DNA from: Adiantum capillus-veneris
Taxonomy: Eukaryota; Streptophyta; Polypodiopsida; Polypodiales; Pteridaceae
DNA length: 64,000 bases
NCBI GenBank assembly: GCA_014529385.2
Contig: CM043962.1
Location: 124,726,470-124,790,469, forward strand
Reading direction: 5' to 3'
Shown: positions 55,148-64,000 of the stretch, one piece after another
How the letters are laid out: each line of letters opens with the position of its first letter
Position numbering within the stretch: position 1 is the stretch's first letter
Made by a program: the position numbers and the translations under genes
The notes under the pieces: model-generated
What the model saw: only the letters and a program-made list of their open reading frames with translations
Database searches by the model: none
Told to the model about the DNA's origin: nothing

Positions 55148-56518
55148 TTTGTTTTCCCCAAGTTTTTGTGGTCAGAATTGATCCAAACTGATTGATTCTT
55201 TGTCAATTGTTTAATCTTGTCAGTTGGACAACTTCTGTTTCATCAAGTGAGAATTTTGTTACTGTTATGCTGAAAAAGACATTATACGCGTATGATGTCT
55301 TTTTTCACAAATTTTGACTATTTTGGTTATGCTCACTCTCAGTGGCCTCTTTATGCTCTGTTCACTCACAAAATTCAGTTTGAACTCTGTTTAAGCAAGT
55401 TATGGCTAGTTCAGACTTTTCTTGGCAATTTTCTGCTTTTGACTTGTTTTTTGGGTCAATTGTGATCCAAATGGGATGAAACTTGAAATATAACCTCTAG
55501 ACAGCTATTACAATGGATCTGTGTTAGCAAAGTATCAAAATATGTCCAAAATTAGGTCAAAGACATCATACGCGTATGATGTCTTTTTCATCAAATTGGG
55601 TCCAAATTTGATATTTATGCTTCCAACAGTGATTGTAACAATCTTCTCAGGTCAGATTTCAAAAATAAGCAGTGGAAGTGCCAAAAGACATTATACGCGT
55701 ATGATGTCTTTTGTCCCAGATTTTGACTATTTTTGGTTTTAAGCCTTCTCCAATGTTTATAATTGAGTTTCAAGTGTTTTTGTCAGGTTTGAATGTAAAA
55801 ACAAGATCTGAATCCAAAATTTCCTATTCTTTGCGTTTCTTGGACTCCGACTTGTCTTTTTTGGGTTTCTTTGAGTGTTAATGCTCTTGTTTTAAGTTGA
55901 TCTTAGGGTAAAACCCCCCTTCTAAACACTCTGGCAATGTCAAATTTTCAATTTTAGTCTCTGTTTAGGTCCTAAGACATCATACGCGTATGATGTCTAA
56001 AGTTGCAGATTTCCAGTTTTTCAGCACAGAACTCTTCCAATAGCTCTTTTAAGTGCTCAGCAACAATCAGTTACACAGAAAATTTTTCTGAACTTTGTTT
56101 ATTGCATATTTCACTACCAAAGTGACTTTTTCAGTGATCTAACATGCAATCAAACACATCAAGCAAATAGAACACCAATTAATAGCTCTAGATCGGGATC
56201 AAATCAGGCCCTACCTAAGCTACTTCTAGTCATAAAATGGATTTTTTGCAATTGAAAATATAAAGAGATTTACTACCACACAAGGAGTAGCAACTGCTTT
56301 TTATGTCAACAACCACTTAAATACCATCAAAAACAATCTAACCTAAGCTAAACTAAAAATACTGTCAACACGGAAGACCCAGGAATACCCCACTTCCTAG
56401 TATCTCTCGAGACCTTCGGAGTCCACCACTCCTAGATCTTTTCTAACTAAAGTATACAAAGTAGTTTATACGACTCACCTCGTAGGATTAGTCTAAGGTC
56501 ACCTACTTAGGGTTCTCG
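55148..56518 (-). other. Element B 5' leader
   Basis: About 1.4 kb between the primer site and the gag start, carrying four palindromes and no reading frame of note. The G/A-poor, T-rich text on the plus strand is similar in style to the spacer upstream of the third ORF, suggesting both leaders share an origin. Confidence 0.6.
55277..55998. repeat. Four 24-bp palindromes, array 1 (leader, upstream of gag)
   Basis: Copies at 55277-55300, 55561-55584, 55686-55709 and 55975-55998. Same AGACATCATACG plus reverse complement; the first and third have the C-to-T variant. Spacings are 284, 125 and 289 bp, closely matching the 283/135/286/284 pattern in the other array. They lie 130-851 bp upstream of the gag start codon on the minus strand. 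Confidence 0.95.
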
Positions 56519-56536
56519 TCCCCGGCAGCGGTGCCA
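56519..56536 (-). other. Primer-binding site (Asp tRNA type)
   Basis: Minus strand TGGCACCGCTGCCGGGGA lies two bases after the 5' LTR. It matches the Asp-tRNA-complementary primer site of Athila-type plant elements (TGGCGCCGTTGCCGGGGA) at 16 of 18 positions. It confirms minus orientation. Confidence 0.85.
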
Positions 56537-56538
56537 AA

Positions 56539-57162
56539 TGTTAAGGCGGTTACGCCGCTAGCGGAAGCTAAATAGCGAGAACTCAACCAACAACAGAATT
56601 TGTCAGACGAGGACAAAGCTTGACCCGCAGGCACATGGAAACAACTAGATGGGTGTCAAATCACCTACTCGACCTTCTAATGACAATCACTACTAAGGAA
56701 ATCAAATCTAAGTTCTAAAACACGCAAGTGACTGAAATCCGTACTACGAACGAATGCTATACGAAACAGGATCTAGAATCATCGAATCGATCTCAAACTC
56801 AAGGGGAAGTCTATACACTAGGTAAGAACAACACCCTAAAGACTTGAACTGCAAAACCAACCTATAACCACTCCGTGCGGTAAACGCGTATGAAGACAGG
56901 CCGAAAAATACAGGTGACCGAAACTTGACCCCGATGGTACGAATGTGTAGCTCTACTCGTCGTGGTTCTATAGATATGCTGCACACTCTATTCCGACACA
57001 CGAGTTGGAAGAAAACTCACACCGAAGCTCGTAGGAACTTACCACACATAGAAGCCGATAGCACGCACTCTTGGTATCTGTGCATAGCTCTCACCATTGC
57101 TAACACAATGGTGGTGTCGCTTCTCCAATGGCGGTCCCGTAGCTCGCGTAGCAAGGAGATAA

Positions 57163-57215
<53 letters not shown>

Positions 57216-57501
57216 ACACAGTCACGGCGCTCAAAAACTCACTTTGATTAATAATTGAATCTCCTTTAGGTTACAAAACTTTGGCTTATATACCTCAGCC
57301 TTGGAGGTGAGAACATCTCTAATTATTTACATCAGCAGGTGAAATTACGTCGGGATTACAAGCTGGAAACTCAATTGAGTCCTGTTACTTAATGAATGGC
57401 TCAAATCAAAATTAATGTCGGAAAGACATTTATTACAATCAATGGTTACAAAATGATGGGTGTGAGCAAAAATGTGGGTGTGATCCTCTGTTGGCTCAAC
57501 A
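56539..57501 (-). repeat. 5' LTR of gypsy element B
   Basis: 963 bp, matching 38432-39391 with very few differences. On the minus strand a TATATAAG box lies at 57292-57285, followed about 80 bp downstream by a (GA)n tract (57166-57213) that would be in the transcribed leader. Six substitutions over 960 bp imply a recent insertion on the evolutionary scale. Confidence 0.95.
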
Positions 57502-58046
57502 ATGCCGCCGCTGAATTCGACGGAGTAAGGCAAGCCCTCTGGCCGGTGACACGTGAACCTGGGTGTCCCGACAGGGGTCTCTAGCGGCGTGTCGATGGGG
57601 GTACGGTTGTCAGGTGTCTCCACCGGCGTCTGGGCCCCAAAGCGAGGAGTGTCGAGTGGGGTGGCCCCTGGCGGAGTAGGTAGAGGTGTGTAGCTGCTAG
57701 GAACAGTCAGCCGTGCAAAACCTGGCGTAGATGGCGATGCTGTGGCTGGTGTGGGGGCGGGCAAAGAAGGGGAGGGTAAAGAGCCTCGTCGAACACGAGG
57801 CGGTGTGGAGGCATCGGTGGCGAAATCCCCACAACAACCGCCACCGCCACCACTAGAGCGCCGGTGTCTAGACGAGTGTGAAGCTCGTCTCGTCGACGCC
57901 GAAGCTTCGGAGCGCGCCGAATGCTCCGAAATAGAGGGAGATGCGGATGGAGTAGGAACGCGCGATGATGCGCCAGAGCGATGACGCTCCACGTACCACT
58001 GTCTCTGCTACGGTGAGAAAGAAGAAAGAAACTCCTCATCATCCAT
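57502..58046 (-). pseudogene. CACTA Transposase_24-type protein, N-terminal part
   Basis: An ATG at 58046 starts MDDEEFLSSFSP, followed by an in-frame TAG and then QRQWYVERHRSG. It continues with a long Ser/Pro/Thr-rich low-complexity stretch (PTPSASPSISEHSARSEASA; repeated P-x-D-T-P units) up to EFSGG at the gypsy insertion. The same frame continues at 38431. The TAG probably arose from CAG. Together with 37637-38431 this gives the second CACTA protein, here broken by both the stop and the insertion. Confidence 0.75.
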
Positions 58047-58149
58047 ACCTGCATTAAACACACGAATATTTAAACTTAATATTGAATGAAAAGAGTAGAC
58101 AATGACGCAAAGACCATTAAATACAATGATGTAATGACGCATATAAATA

Positions 58150-59161
58150 CAATGACACAATGAATTGAGTAGTAGCATTTTGATGCTCGTCTGGCACCAC
58201 CGCAGCGGCTTCTGATTGAGCATCTTCTCTGATCTCCTCCATTGATGCAGTTGTGATTGACACATGGTAGCCTTCATACTCCTTGCACTACGAGGGGCTA
58301 CCTCTATGACGTACCACCAGTTTGATGTAGACTTTGTAGGATGAAATATTACCTGCCAGAGCCACATAACTTACATGAGAGCTTTCAAGCACATAACTTG
58401 TAAAAGGGGGATGTTAACTATTTACATACTTACTTGTTCACAATGCTCTGGTAGTACAAAAGTGTCTCTTAAGTCAGTCAATTTCTTAGTAGAATCCACC
58501 TCAAGAAAACCAGACTCTCCTCTACGCACAGTAGCGTTGCGACCCTCCATGATTATCTTGAACCATTGCACGTCGAACAAGTCGACAAAAAATCCTCTGT
58601 AATTGATCCTCAAAATCTCTTGCAGCGTGCCGAAGTAAGTGAGTTCTGCCACCACACGATCTGCATCAGAGGAACGTCATCGACTAGACTGTTCAAATTT
58701 TGCCATGATTCCACAATCTTGAGTAAAACTCTTTTTGTCGATTCGTTCTACCCTAAAATGTCGGCCTTTACACCATGCTGTTGTGTATGACTTATACTAC
58801 AACAAACAAAGATTATGAGTGGCCGTTAAAACGTTTAGAAATAAAGTCACTAGCATGTCGTACATTGCAAACTTACCTTGGTCGCGCAACCCCGAGAGTA
58901 CTCCCACTCTTCCTCAGTCACTTTGTCACCGCATTGTTGTGCGCTTTTCAATTGGTTGTGCAACCATCTTAAGCTCATGAAGGTTGGTAGGCTCTCCAGA
59001 ACTGTCGGATAGTGCATCGGTCGTCGTCTTCCCCGTCTCCACTCGATTCGTGCCCTTTGTCGCTCTTGCTTTGCATCCTCATATTGTGAAATCCACTTTT
59101 GCATCACTGGATTGTGAAGCATGCAAAATCGGTTGATTTTAGCCTCTAGATCTTCCGTCAT
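58150..59161 (-). pseudogene. CACTA main transposase, C-terminal remnant
   Basis: Separate minus-strand exons. At 59161-58850: MTEDLEAKINRFCMLHNPVM, then KQERQRARIEWRRGRRRP and ESLPTFMSLRWLHNQ, ending in EEEWEYSRGCATK. At 58655-58434: LTYFGTLQEILRINYRGF, FDVQWFKIIMEGRN and DLRDTFVLPEHCEQ with a donor GTAAGTATG. After an acceptor (CTCTGGCAG) at about 58352: VIFHPTKSTSNWWYVIEVAP. This is the C-terminal DUF4216-like part of TNP2-type transposases. The catalytic domain is absent, so the element is a deletion derivative. Confidence 0.75.
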
Positions 59162-59449
59162 CTTCTCTAGTCATGTCCAATCCCCGCACACCTCCGTCTA
59201 GAGGTGCACGGAGATCAGAACCACCGGGTTATAATCTCGTCTTTATTGGTCAATACCTATATTTGTGGGTACAATAAATCTACAGACCCACGTCTACATG
59301 ATGCTGCAGGTAGTGGACAAAACCCCTTTGCCTCTTCTCTAGCTGTAGCACTTCACAGCATCTTAACATATTTTCACAGTAGATCTTTTCACTGTTCGTC
59401 TAACTCTAAACCCTAAACCGTAAGTAATTCTTGCGTAGACTCGATCTAA

Positions 59450-60290
59450 CGTAAATAAGCGTAAATCTAAATAAACGTAAATCTAACTAAAAATAAACCT
59501 AAATCTAATTTAACGTAAGTCTACATCTAACCTAATCTTTAACGTCTTTTGGGATAGTTTCCTACGACGTTAAAACTCTCTTCTTCTTGTGTGTGTGTGT
59601 GCGTGTGTGTGGGTAAACCTAAGTCTAATCTAATATAACATAAATCTAAATCTAACGTAAATTATGTTATATTAAAAACAAAGAACTAAACTAACAGGGA
59701 TTATAAGAACCTTAAAACTGATTTAACACATAATTTTTCACATAACTCGGCAAGAGTTGGCATTCTCATCACTAAAGATGTGAGAGTTAACTTTCGGCGG
59801 TGACACTGCCTCATCTCCATCCACATCTGACGACAGCAATTGGCCCTTTAGACCATTCTTGCTCTTGTTACTAACTTTGAAGTTGTTGTTGAATGACTAG
59901 AGGTTGTCTAGATGGTCATTGTGTCGGGGATGTAGTGACTCTTGCCGCCCTGAAGATCCACCTTCTTCCCTATCTTCTGAAGACATTTCACCAGTACTTT
60001 TGGATCGACGGAGCCCACCATGAGTGAAGGCAACAATACCCTATATTCCATTGAGAGCTTTCTTCACCCGCTTCATGCAGGCATCACAGTCTATGGAGAC
60101 CTAAATCTAAATCTAGCGTAAATAAACGTAAATCTAATTAAAAATAAACCTAAATCTAATCTAATTTAACTTAAATAAACCTAAATCTAATTTAACGTAA
60201 GTCTACATCTAACCTAATCTTTAACGTCTTTTAGGATAGTTTCCTACGACGTTATAACTCTCTTCTTCTTGTGTGTGTGCGCGTGTGTGG
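59450..60290. repeat. Internal duplication flanking the HMA fragment
   Basis: About 170 bp at 59450-59617 and 60112-60290 are near-identical direct repeats, both reading TAAATCTAA-rich text followed by ACATCTAACCTAATCTTTAA, TTTCCTACGACGTTA and CTCTTCTTCTTGTGTGTG. They bracket the HMA-like sequence, so the fragment may have arrived or expanded by recombination between these repeats. Confidence 0.8.
59768..60102 (-). pseudogene. Captured HMA-domain (HIPP-like) gene fragment
   Basis: After a splice-acceptor-like AG the minus strand reads VSIDCDACMKRVKKALNGI, the metal-binding C-x-x-C loop and first helix of heavy-metal-associated domains. After a stop and a frameshift it gives MVGSVDPKVLVKCLQKIGKK and VDL, the second half of the same fold. 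A tail follows (FNNNFKVSNKSKNGLKGQLL in another frame) resembling the disordered region of plant HMA isoprenylated proteins. Those proteins bind metals. Location inside a CACTA next to its right end suggests transduplication of a host gene exon. Not functional in this state. Confidence 0.6.
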
Positions 60291-60469
60291 ATGTGTGTGC
60301 CAATAAAAAGAGATAAATGGTATAACCTTTCTATCACCCATGCCAAGTATGATAGATTGGTTATGTCATTTCCCTCTTGAATAATAGGTCTTGAGTTCAA
60401 CTCCTCGTCGGCTAGATCTTTAGGTCTTTTAATTTTAATTAGTTTCCTACGACGTTAAATTAGTTTCTC

Positions 60470-60686
60470 TCTCAATGTGTGTGCGTTTTTTTGGATTGTA
60501 TGCATGTTTTCTCTCTCTTTTCCTCTCTCAATGTGTGCGTTTTTTGTTTATGCATGTTCTCTCTCTGTCTTTTCCTCTCTCAATGCGTGCGTTTTTTGTT
60601 TATGCATGCTCTCTCTCTCTTTTCCTCTCTCAATGTGTGTGTGCATTCTTTGTTTATGTATGTGTGTGTGCGTTTTTGTTTATGTT

Positions 60687-60730
<44 letters not shown>

Positions 60731-60834
60731 AACACTATGTGTGTGTGTGAGAGAGAGAGAGAGGGAGAGAGAAAGAGGGGAAGGGAACATGAGAGTGAGG
60801 AGAGGGAAGGAGCATACCTGGCTCTCCTTCCTCT

Positions 60835-60867
<33 letters not shown>

Positions 60868-60905
60868 GAGAAGAAAAAGAGAGAGAGAGAGAGAGAGGGA
60901 GAGCG
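60470..60905. repeat. Low-complexity (CT)n/(GT)n/(GA)n region of CACTA
   Basis: Imperfect repeats of a CTCTCTTTTCCTCTCTCAATG type unit at 60500-60650, then (CT)n at 60692-60727, (GA)n, (GT)n at 60840-60865 and (GA)n. Long frames here are artefacts of the repeats. Confidence 0.85.
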
Positions 60906-60932
60906 TTACCTGCTCCTTGCTTGAGGGTGCCG

Positions 60933-61111
60933 AAAAACTCAGATCTGAGATCTGAGTTTTTGGGCGCGCTCTGTTATTTTTTAGCCCAGTGGGCGTCGCT
61001 ATGAGCGTCGCAAATTTACAAAGAAATTTGCGACGCTCATAGCGACGCTGGGAATTTTTTTTTTGAGCGTCGCTGTGTGAGCGTCGCTAATATGAATAGC
61101 CTCTTGTAGTG
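60933..61111. repeat. CACTA right subterminal hairpins and TIR
   Basis: A 13-bp-arm inverted repeat lies at 60933-60961 (AAAAACTCAGATC, three-base spacer, complement). A perfect 25-bp-arm hairpin lies at 60993-61017 and 61024-61048 with a 6-base loop; its arms contain the TAGCGACG/CGTCGCTA subterminal motif. More CGTCGCTA motifs follow to 61090. The element ends CCTCTTGTAGTG at 61111. Confidence 0.9.
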
Positions 61112-62012
61112 TTCTTTGTTCAAGAGATGTGAAGCTATCCTCCAATCCTTGGACAACCATACATCATCGCAGTGCAAATGGAGACAAAAGTATTGGAATA
61201 TGGATCTGCCTATGCTAGGGTCAAAAGCAAAGATGGAAAACTATCTATTCAATTCTTGACAGTTTGTGCTGACCATGAGCAAAATCGTGACAGCTTAAGA
61301 GACCATTCTCTACCAAAACCAAGCAAGAAGTTTCCAGATCAAAGGGAGTAAGGGGTTCTGGCCGAGTACCATTGTAAAGCGGGAGTGCAGTGGTACACGA
61401 AGAAAAAGGTTCTCGCCTGATTTGAAGGGAATCAAAGCTTTTTCTATAGGTTCCCTAGTAGCAAAGGATGGATCAATATCTTTCACAACGCTTGAAGATT
61501 TAAAGAAAGGCCAAAAACAATATGTAAATAGTGTACAGAGAAAATACAAAAACCATAATTTGCTAGATGAAGACAAATACATTTCAGTTATTTTTGAGGA
61601 GGTCCCTTTTGTAGATACTAAGGGTGATCTCAATGCTATAACAAGTTCTAGTTTTCAAGAAGGAAATGACCTGGTAAAAGTAGCTTATATGGACATGTAT
61701 AGAATCATTGAGTCCTTCACAAATGAGGAGTTCTTCAATGTGCAGAAAGATCTAGAAGTGCGAGTGGAGACGAAGTACAAAACTATAGCAAAGAAGGTGA
61801 AACCAGTGGCATGGCCTTTGCCTACAAATTGCAAGGAAACAATGGATCAGGCTTCTTTGCAACCTAGTCTCCAAGATCCAAAAAGAATTGTACACAAGTT
61901 TATGCAAGAGTCATTGAAGATGTTAAAAGTTGGAGGCAATGACTCTTTGACAGAGACTCAAAGAAAATGCTTTGAACACGCACTCTCCAAATGGAAAATA
62001 TTTTGCATTTGA
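61112..62012 (+). pseudogene. Gypsy element A protease end and linker
   Basis: Reading resumes directly after the CACTA with FFVQEM, a TGA, then SYPPILGQPYI (the I-L-G protease motif), METKVLEYGSAYARV and QFLTVCADHEQN. From 61422 a 196-codon open linker includes DLEVRVETKYKTIAKKVKPV and SLQDPKRIVHKFMQESL. The junction with 37021 restores the expected EQNF/FVQE order, fixing the CACTA boundary. Confidence 0.75.
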
Positions 62013-62027
62013 GCTGCATGAGATAGG

Positions 62028-62566
62028 GTGTGTGGATCCATCTATAGTCGAACCAATGGTAATATTCATTGTATTTCATGTGCCTTGGACTCTATGACCG
62101 ATTCCAATGCCAAAAGCACTCTTGCAAAAGCTTATGATTTACTCAATGAAAAGATAAAGATGGGGTTTTGGAACCTTCATGTGCACCCTACTCATGTAGA
62201 TGGTTCACAATATCAAAGAAAAAAGGATCTCTACACTTCATCCAAGACATGTAGTCTGTCAACAAAGTCACAATCAAGAATATGGGTACAGGGCCAATTG
62301 TAGATAAGTTTGCAGAAGCATTTGCAGGAAGGGAAATATATTATATAAGGGATTTTTACTCAGGGTATGATCAGTTCCAACTAGCATTGGAAAGCAGGGA
62401 CTTCACTATCATGAGAACACCCTTGGGTTTGGTAAGGCTGTGCACCTTACCGCATGGAGCAACCAACTCGGTTCTGCACATGATGAATAGTATGAACAAT
62501 GTCCTTCGTGACTTCATACTTCAAATTACAATTCCTTTTCTTGATGATGTTCCAATCAAAGGATGA
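62028..62566 (+). pseudogene. Gypsy element A reverse transcriptase
   Basis: After a shift, frames give EPMVIFIVFHVPWTL and PKALLQKLMIYS, then GTGPIVDKFAEAFAGREIYY, GYDQFQLALESRDF, MRTPLGLVRLCTLPHGATNS, and ITIPFLDDVPIKG, where F-L-D-D is the catalytic box. Shifts near 62050 and 62270 and a stop at 62566 break it. This RT form (T-L-P-H-G-A instead of M-P-F-G-L) differs from the other gypsy elements in the window. Confidence 0.75.
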
Positions 62567-62668
62567 AACTTAGCTAAAAAATATGAGGCTCTAGATTCGA
62601 AGGGGTGCTGTAAATATGTAGCAAACCACATCAATGATTGTGATAGAATTTTAACAAGGCTAGAATAA

Positions 62669-63820
62669 GTGAACCTTAGATTATCTAGGCAAAAGTCAGT
62701 GTTTGGGGTCGAAGAAATATTGATAGTGGGACAGCTCTGTAATCCTCATGGCCGCGGACCTTGTCCAACTAAAGTGGATGGAATACAGAGGATGAAGGAG
62801 TTATGCATAAATATCACGGAGGTGAGAAGGTTTCTAGGTGCATGTGTCTTCTATCTCATATGGATTCCACATTATGCACATGTTGTAGATCCTCTTTATC
62901 AATTGCTATGGAAGAACCAAAGTTTTCAATGGAATGATGTACATGTAAAAGCTATGAGAAAGTTGAAGCGATTGTTGTTGTCTTCACCAACCTTGAGGAG
63001 GATTGACTATGAGTGTGGAAGACCGATGATTGTGACAGTGGACACTAGTCCAACGGGAATTGGATGGGCAGTAGGACAAGACGATGAAGAGAAACACAAG
63101 TATGTGGTGAGGTTTGGGGCCAAGGTTCTAAGCTCTCGCCAAAGAGCATATCCACAGGTAAAAAGGGAGTTATGGGGGGTGGTTACAGCATTAAGGTGTG
63201 ACAAAGAGTACTTCATTGGATCATCTTTAACTGTGGGGATTGATTGCTTACCACTTCTAGGGATGATTGCAAGATGCTCTACTCCTGATATTGCTATGCT
63301 TAGGTGGATTGCTTATATAAACTCCTTGAATCCAAAATTGAATCACATTGCAGGAAAAGATAACGCAATGGAAGATATGCTTTCAAGGGCAAGGTATGAA
63401 GATGAGGATTATAGAGTTGATGAGGAAGAAGATGTGGGCACAAAATTATACACAATTTCTCATGCAAAGTGTGATGATATATGCATTGTATCTTCACTTG
63501 AGTCCTTTTCAAATGAGTTCTATGAGGATGAATGGTTGCTCATAGGTCGCTACCTGAGTACTTTACAAAATCAAGATAACTGGATTGAATCAGAATTTGA
63601 AAGGATCAGAAAGAAATCATATGGATTCTTCTTGAGGGATGGCTACTTATGGAAACGTCTTAAAAGAAGAGATGGGACTCCATTACGAGTAGTATGTGAT
63701 AAGCCTACTCAGCTCAAAGTTATCAAAGAGCTTCATGAAAGCCTGTATGCTGGACATCCAGCTATATTGGCTACTTTTTTCAAAGTGATTCCAAATGTAT
63801 TCCAATGTACGCCATCGTGA
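62669..63820 (+). pseudogene. Gypsy element A RT connection and RNase H
   Basis: A 383-codon open frame: NLRLSRQKSVFGVEEILIVG, thumb/connection ITEVRRFLGACVFYLIWIPH, then RNase H with MIVTVDTSPTGIGWAVGQ, VKRELWGVVTALRCDKEYF, GIDCLPLLGMI and GKDNAMEDMLSRARY. An acidic linker leads to the integrase zinc region (ELHESLYAGHPAILATFFKV), where a deletion removes the second half including the C-x-x-C. It ends at 63820 and the next frame starts at 63823. Confidence 0.8.
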
Positions 63821-63822
63821 TG

Positions 63823-64000
63823 GATTGCATCCTACATACCCATTAGCCATGCACTATAAATGTGTTGTTGATCTAGTCACAATGCCTATAGGACTTTGGC
63901 AGATGAAATACTTGGTACTTGCACGAGAAGACTTGACAAACCAAGTGGAAGGGCGTGCATTGAGGACAAAAACTACAAAAGCTATTTGTAAATTTTTGCT
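63823..64000 (+). pseudogene. Gypsy element A integrase core, runs off the window
   Basis: Frame RDGLHPTYPLAMHYKCVVDL, VTMPIGLWQMKYLVLAREDL, TNQVEGRALRTKTTKAICKF is the start of the integrase core (first catalytic Asp in VVDLVTMP). It is open to the end of the window, so the element continues to the right. Confidence 0.75.

Larger units (their letters stand above)
38432..57501 (-). mobile_element. 19.07-kb Ty3/gypsy retrotransposon (element B)
   Basis: Near-identical LTRs (960 and 963 bp) begin TGTT and end AACA in plus orientation. They are flanked by ATGCC on both sides (38427-38431 and 57502-57506), a perfect 5-bp target duplication. On the minus strand the order is 5' LTR, primer site, leader with palindromes, gag, protease 1, RT, RNase H, two zinc-binding modules, integrase, protease 2 with a repeat tail, non-coding spacer with palindromes, a 1085-codon coiled-coil ORF, polypurine tract and 3' LTR. 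RT-before-integrase order makes it gypsy; the Asp-tRNA-type primer site recalls Athila/Tat-type elements. Its pol has several frameshifts and one in-frame stop. Confidence 0.95.
37022..61111 (-). mobile_element. CACTA (En/Spm) transposon, interrupted by a gypsy element
   Basis: Left end CACTACAACAGG and right end CCTCTTGTAGTG form the terminal inverted repeat (11 of 12 bases complementary), flanked by TTC on both sides (37019-37021 and 61112-61114), the 3-bp duplication typical of CACTA. Both ends carry many TAGCGACG/CGTCGCTA subterminal motifs. Without the nested gypsy element it is about 5.0 kb. It encodes only a C-terminal piece of the main transposase and a Transposase_24-type second protein, plus an apparent HMA gene fragment, all on the minus strand. 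It is therefore a deletion derivative needing a helper. It lies inside the protease of gypsy element A. Confidence 0.92.

Noticed and set aside
60475-61004. Overlapping long frames of Cys/Leu/Ser-rich protein
   Set aside because: They arise from (CT)n, (GT)n and (GA)n repeats open in several frames at once.
1-64000. tRNA or rRNA genes
   Set aside because: No cloverleaf with A/B boxes or rRNA-like stretch was noticed; the tRNA-like strings found are retrotransposon primer-binding sites.

Overview
The window is a plant nuclear DNA stretch made almost entirely of transposable elements and decayed gene fragments. Evidence for a plant: both Ty1/copia and Ty3/gypsy elements with plant-type primer-binding sites, a CACTA (En/Spm) transposon with a Transposase_24-type second gene, a LINE fragment with a plant-style zinc-binding tail, dirigent-like, FCP1-like and heavy-metal-associated (HMA) gene remnants, and many (GA)n/(CA)n microsatellites. 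The degree of nesting and a 19-kb retrotransposon suggest a large, repeat-rich genome (gymnosperm, fern or similar); the sequence alone does not fix the species. I see no intact single-copy host gene, no rRNA or tRNA gene and no CRISPR array.

Layout. 0-9.8 kb: a dispersed repeat, a minisatellite split by a 1.33-kb terminal-inverted-repeat element flanked by TTAA, a second copy of that element, then a decayed minus-strand copia element. 9.8-17.1 kb: a decayed plus-strand gypsy element whose integrase is interrupted by a decayed minus-strand gypsy element, which is itself interrupted by a solo LTR. 17-22 kb: unclassified sequence, a coiled-coil remnant, a dirigent-like pseudogene, a LINE end and a second copy of the dispersed repeat. 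22-25.6 kb: a copia element with 5' LTR and initiator-Met-tRNA-type primer site but no 3' end. 25.6-28.5 kb: a small MITE and two adjacent FCP1-phosphatase-like pseudogenes. 30.2-32.4 kb: a second copy of the mixed-strand gypsy junction found at 11.1-13.3 kb.

The most striking part is the right half, a three-level nest with exact boundaries. A degenerate plus-strand gypsy element (about 33.7 kb to beyond the window end) is split in its protease by a CACTA element (37022-61111, target duplication TTC). The CACTA is split in its second gene by a young 19.07-kb minus-strand gypsy element (38432-57501, target duplication ATGCC, LTRs differing by about six substitutions by eye). Besides gag and pol, this giant element has a duplicated integrase-type zinc-binding module, a second aspartic-protease domain downstream of integrase, a basic tail with repeated Trp motifs, a separate 1085-residue coiled-coil ORF near the 3' LTR, and nine copies of a 24-bp palindrome in two arrays upstream of gag and of the coiled-coil ORF. 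The CACTA also seems to carry a captured HMA-domain gene fragment. Frameshifts and stop codons show that this giant copy cannot make an intact pol by itself, but its overall architecture looks like a little-described retroelement type.
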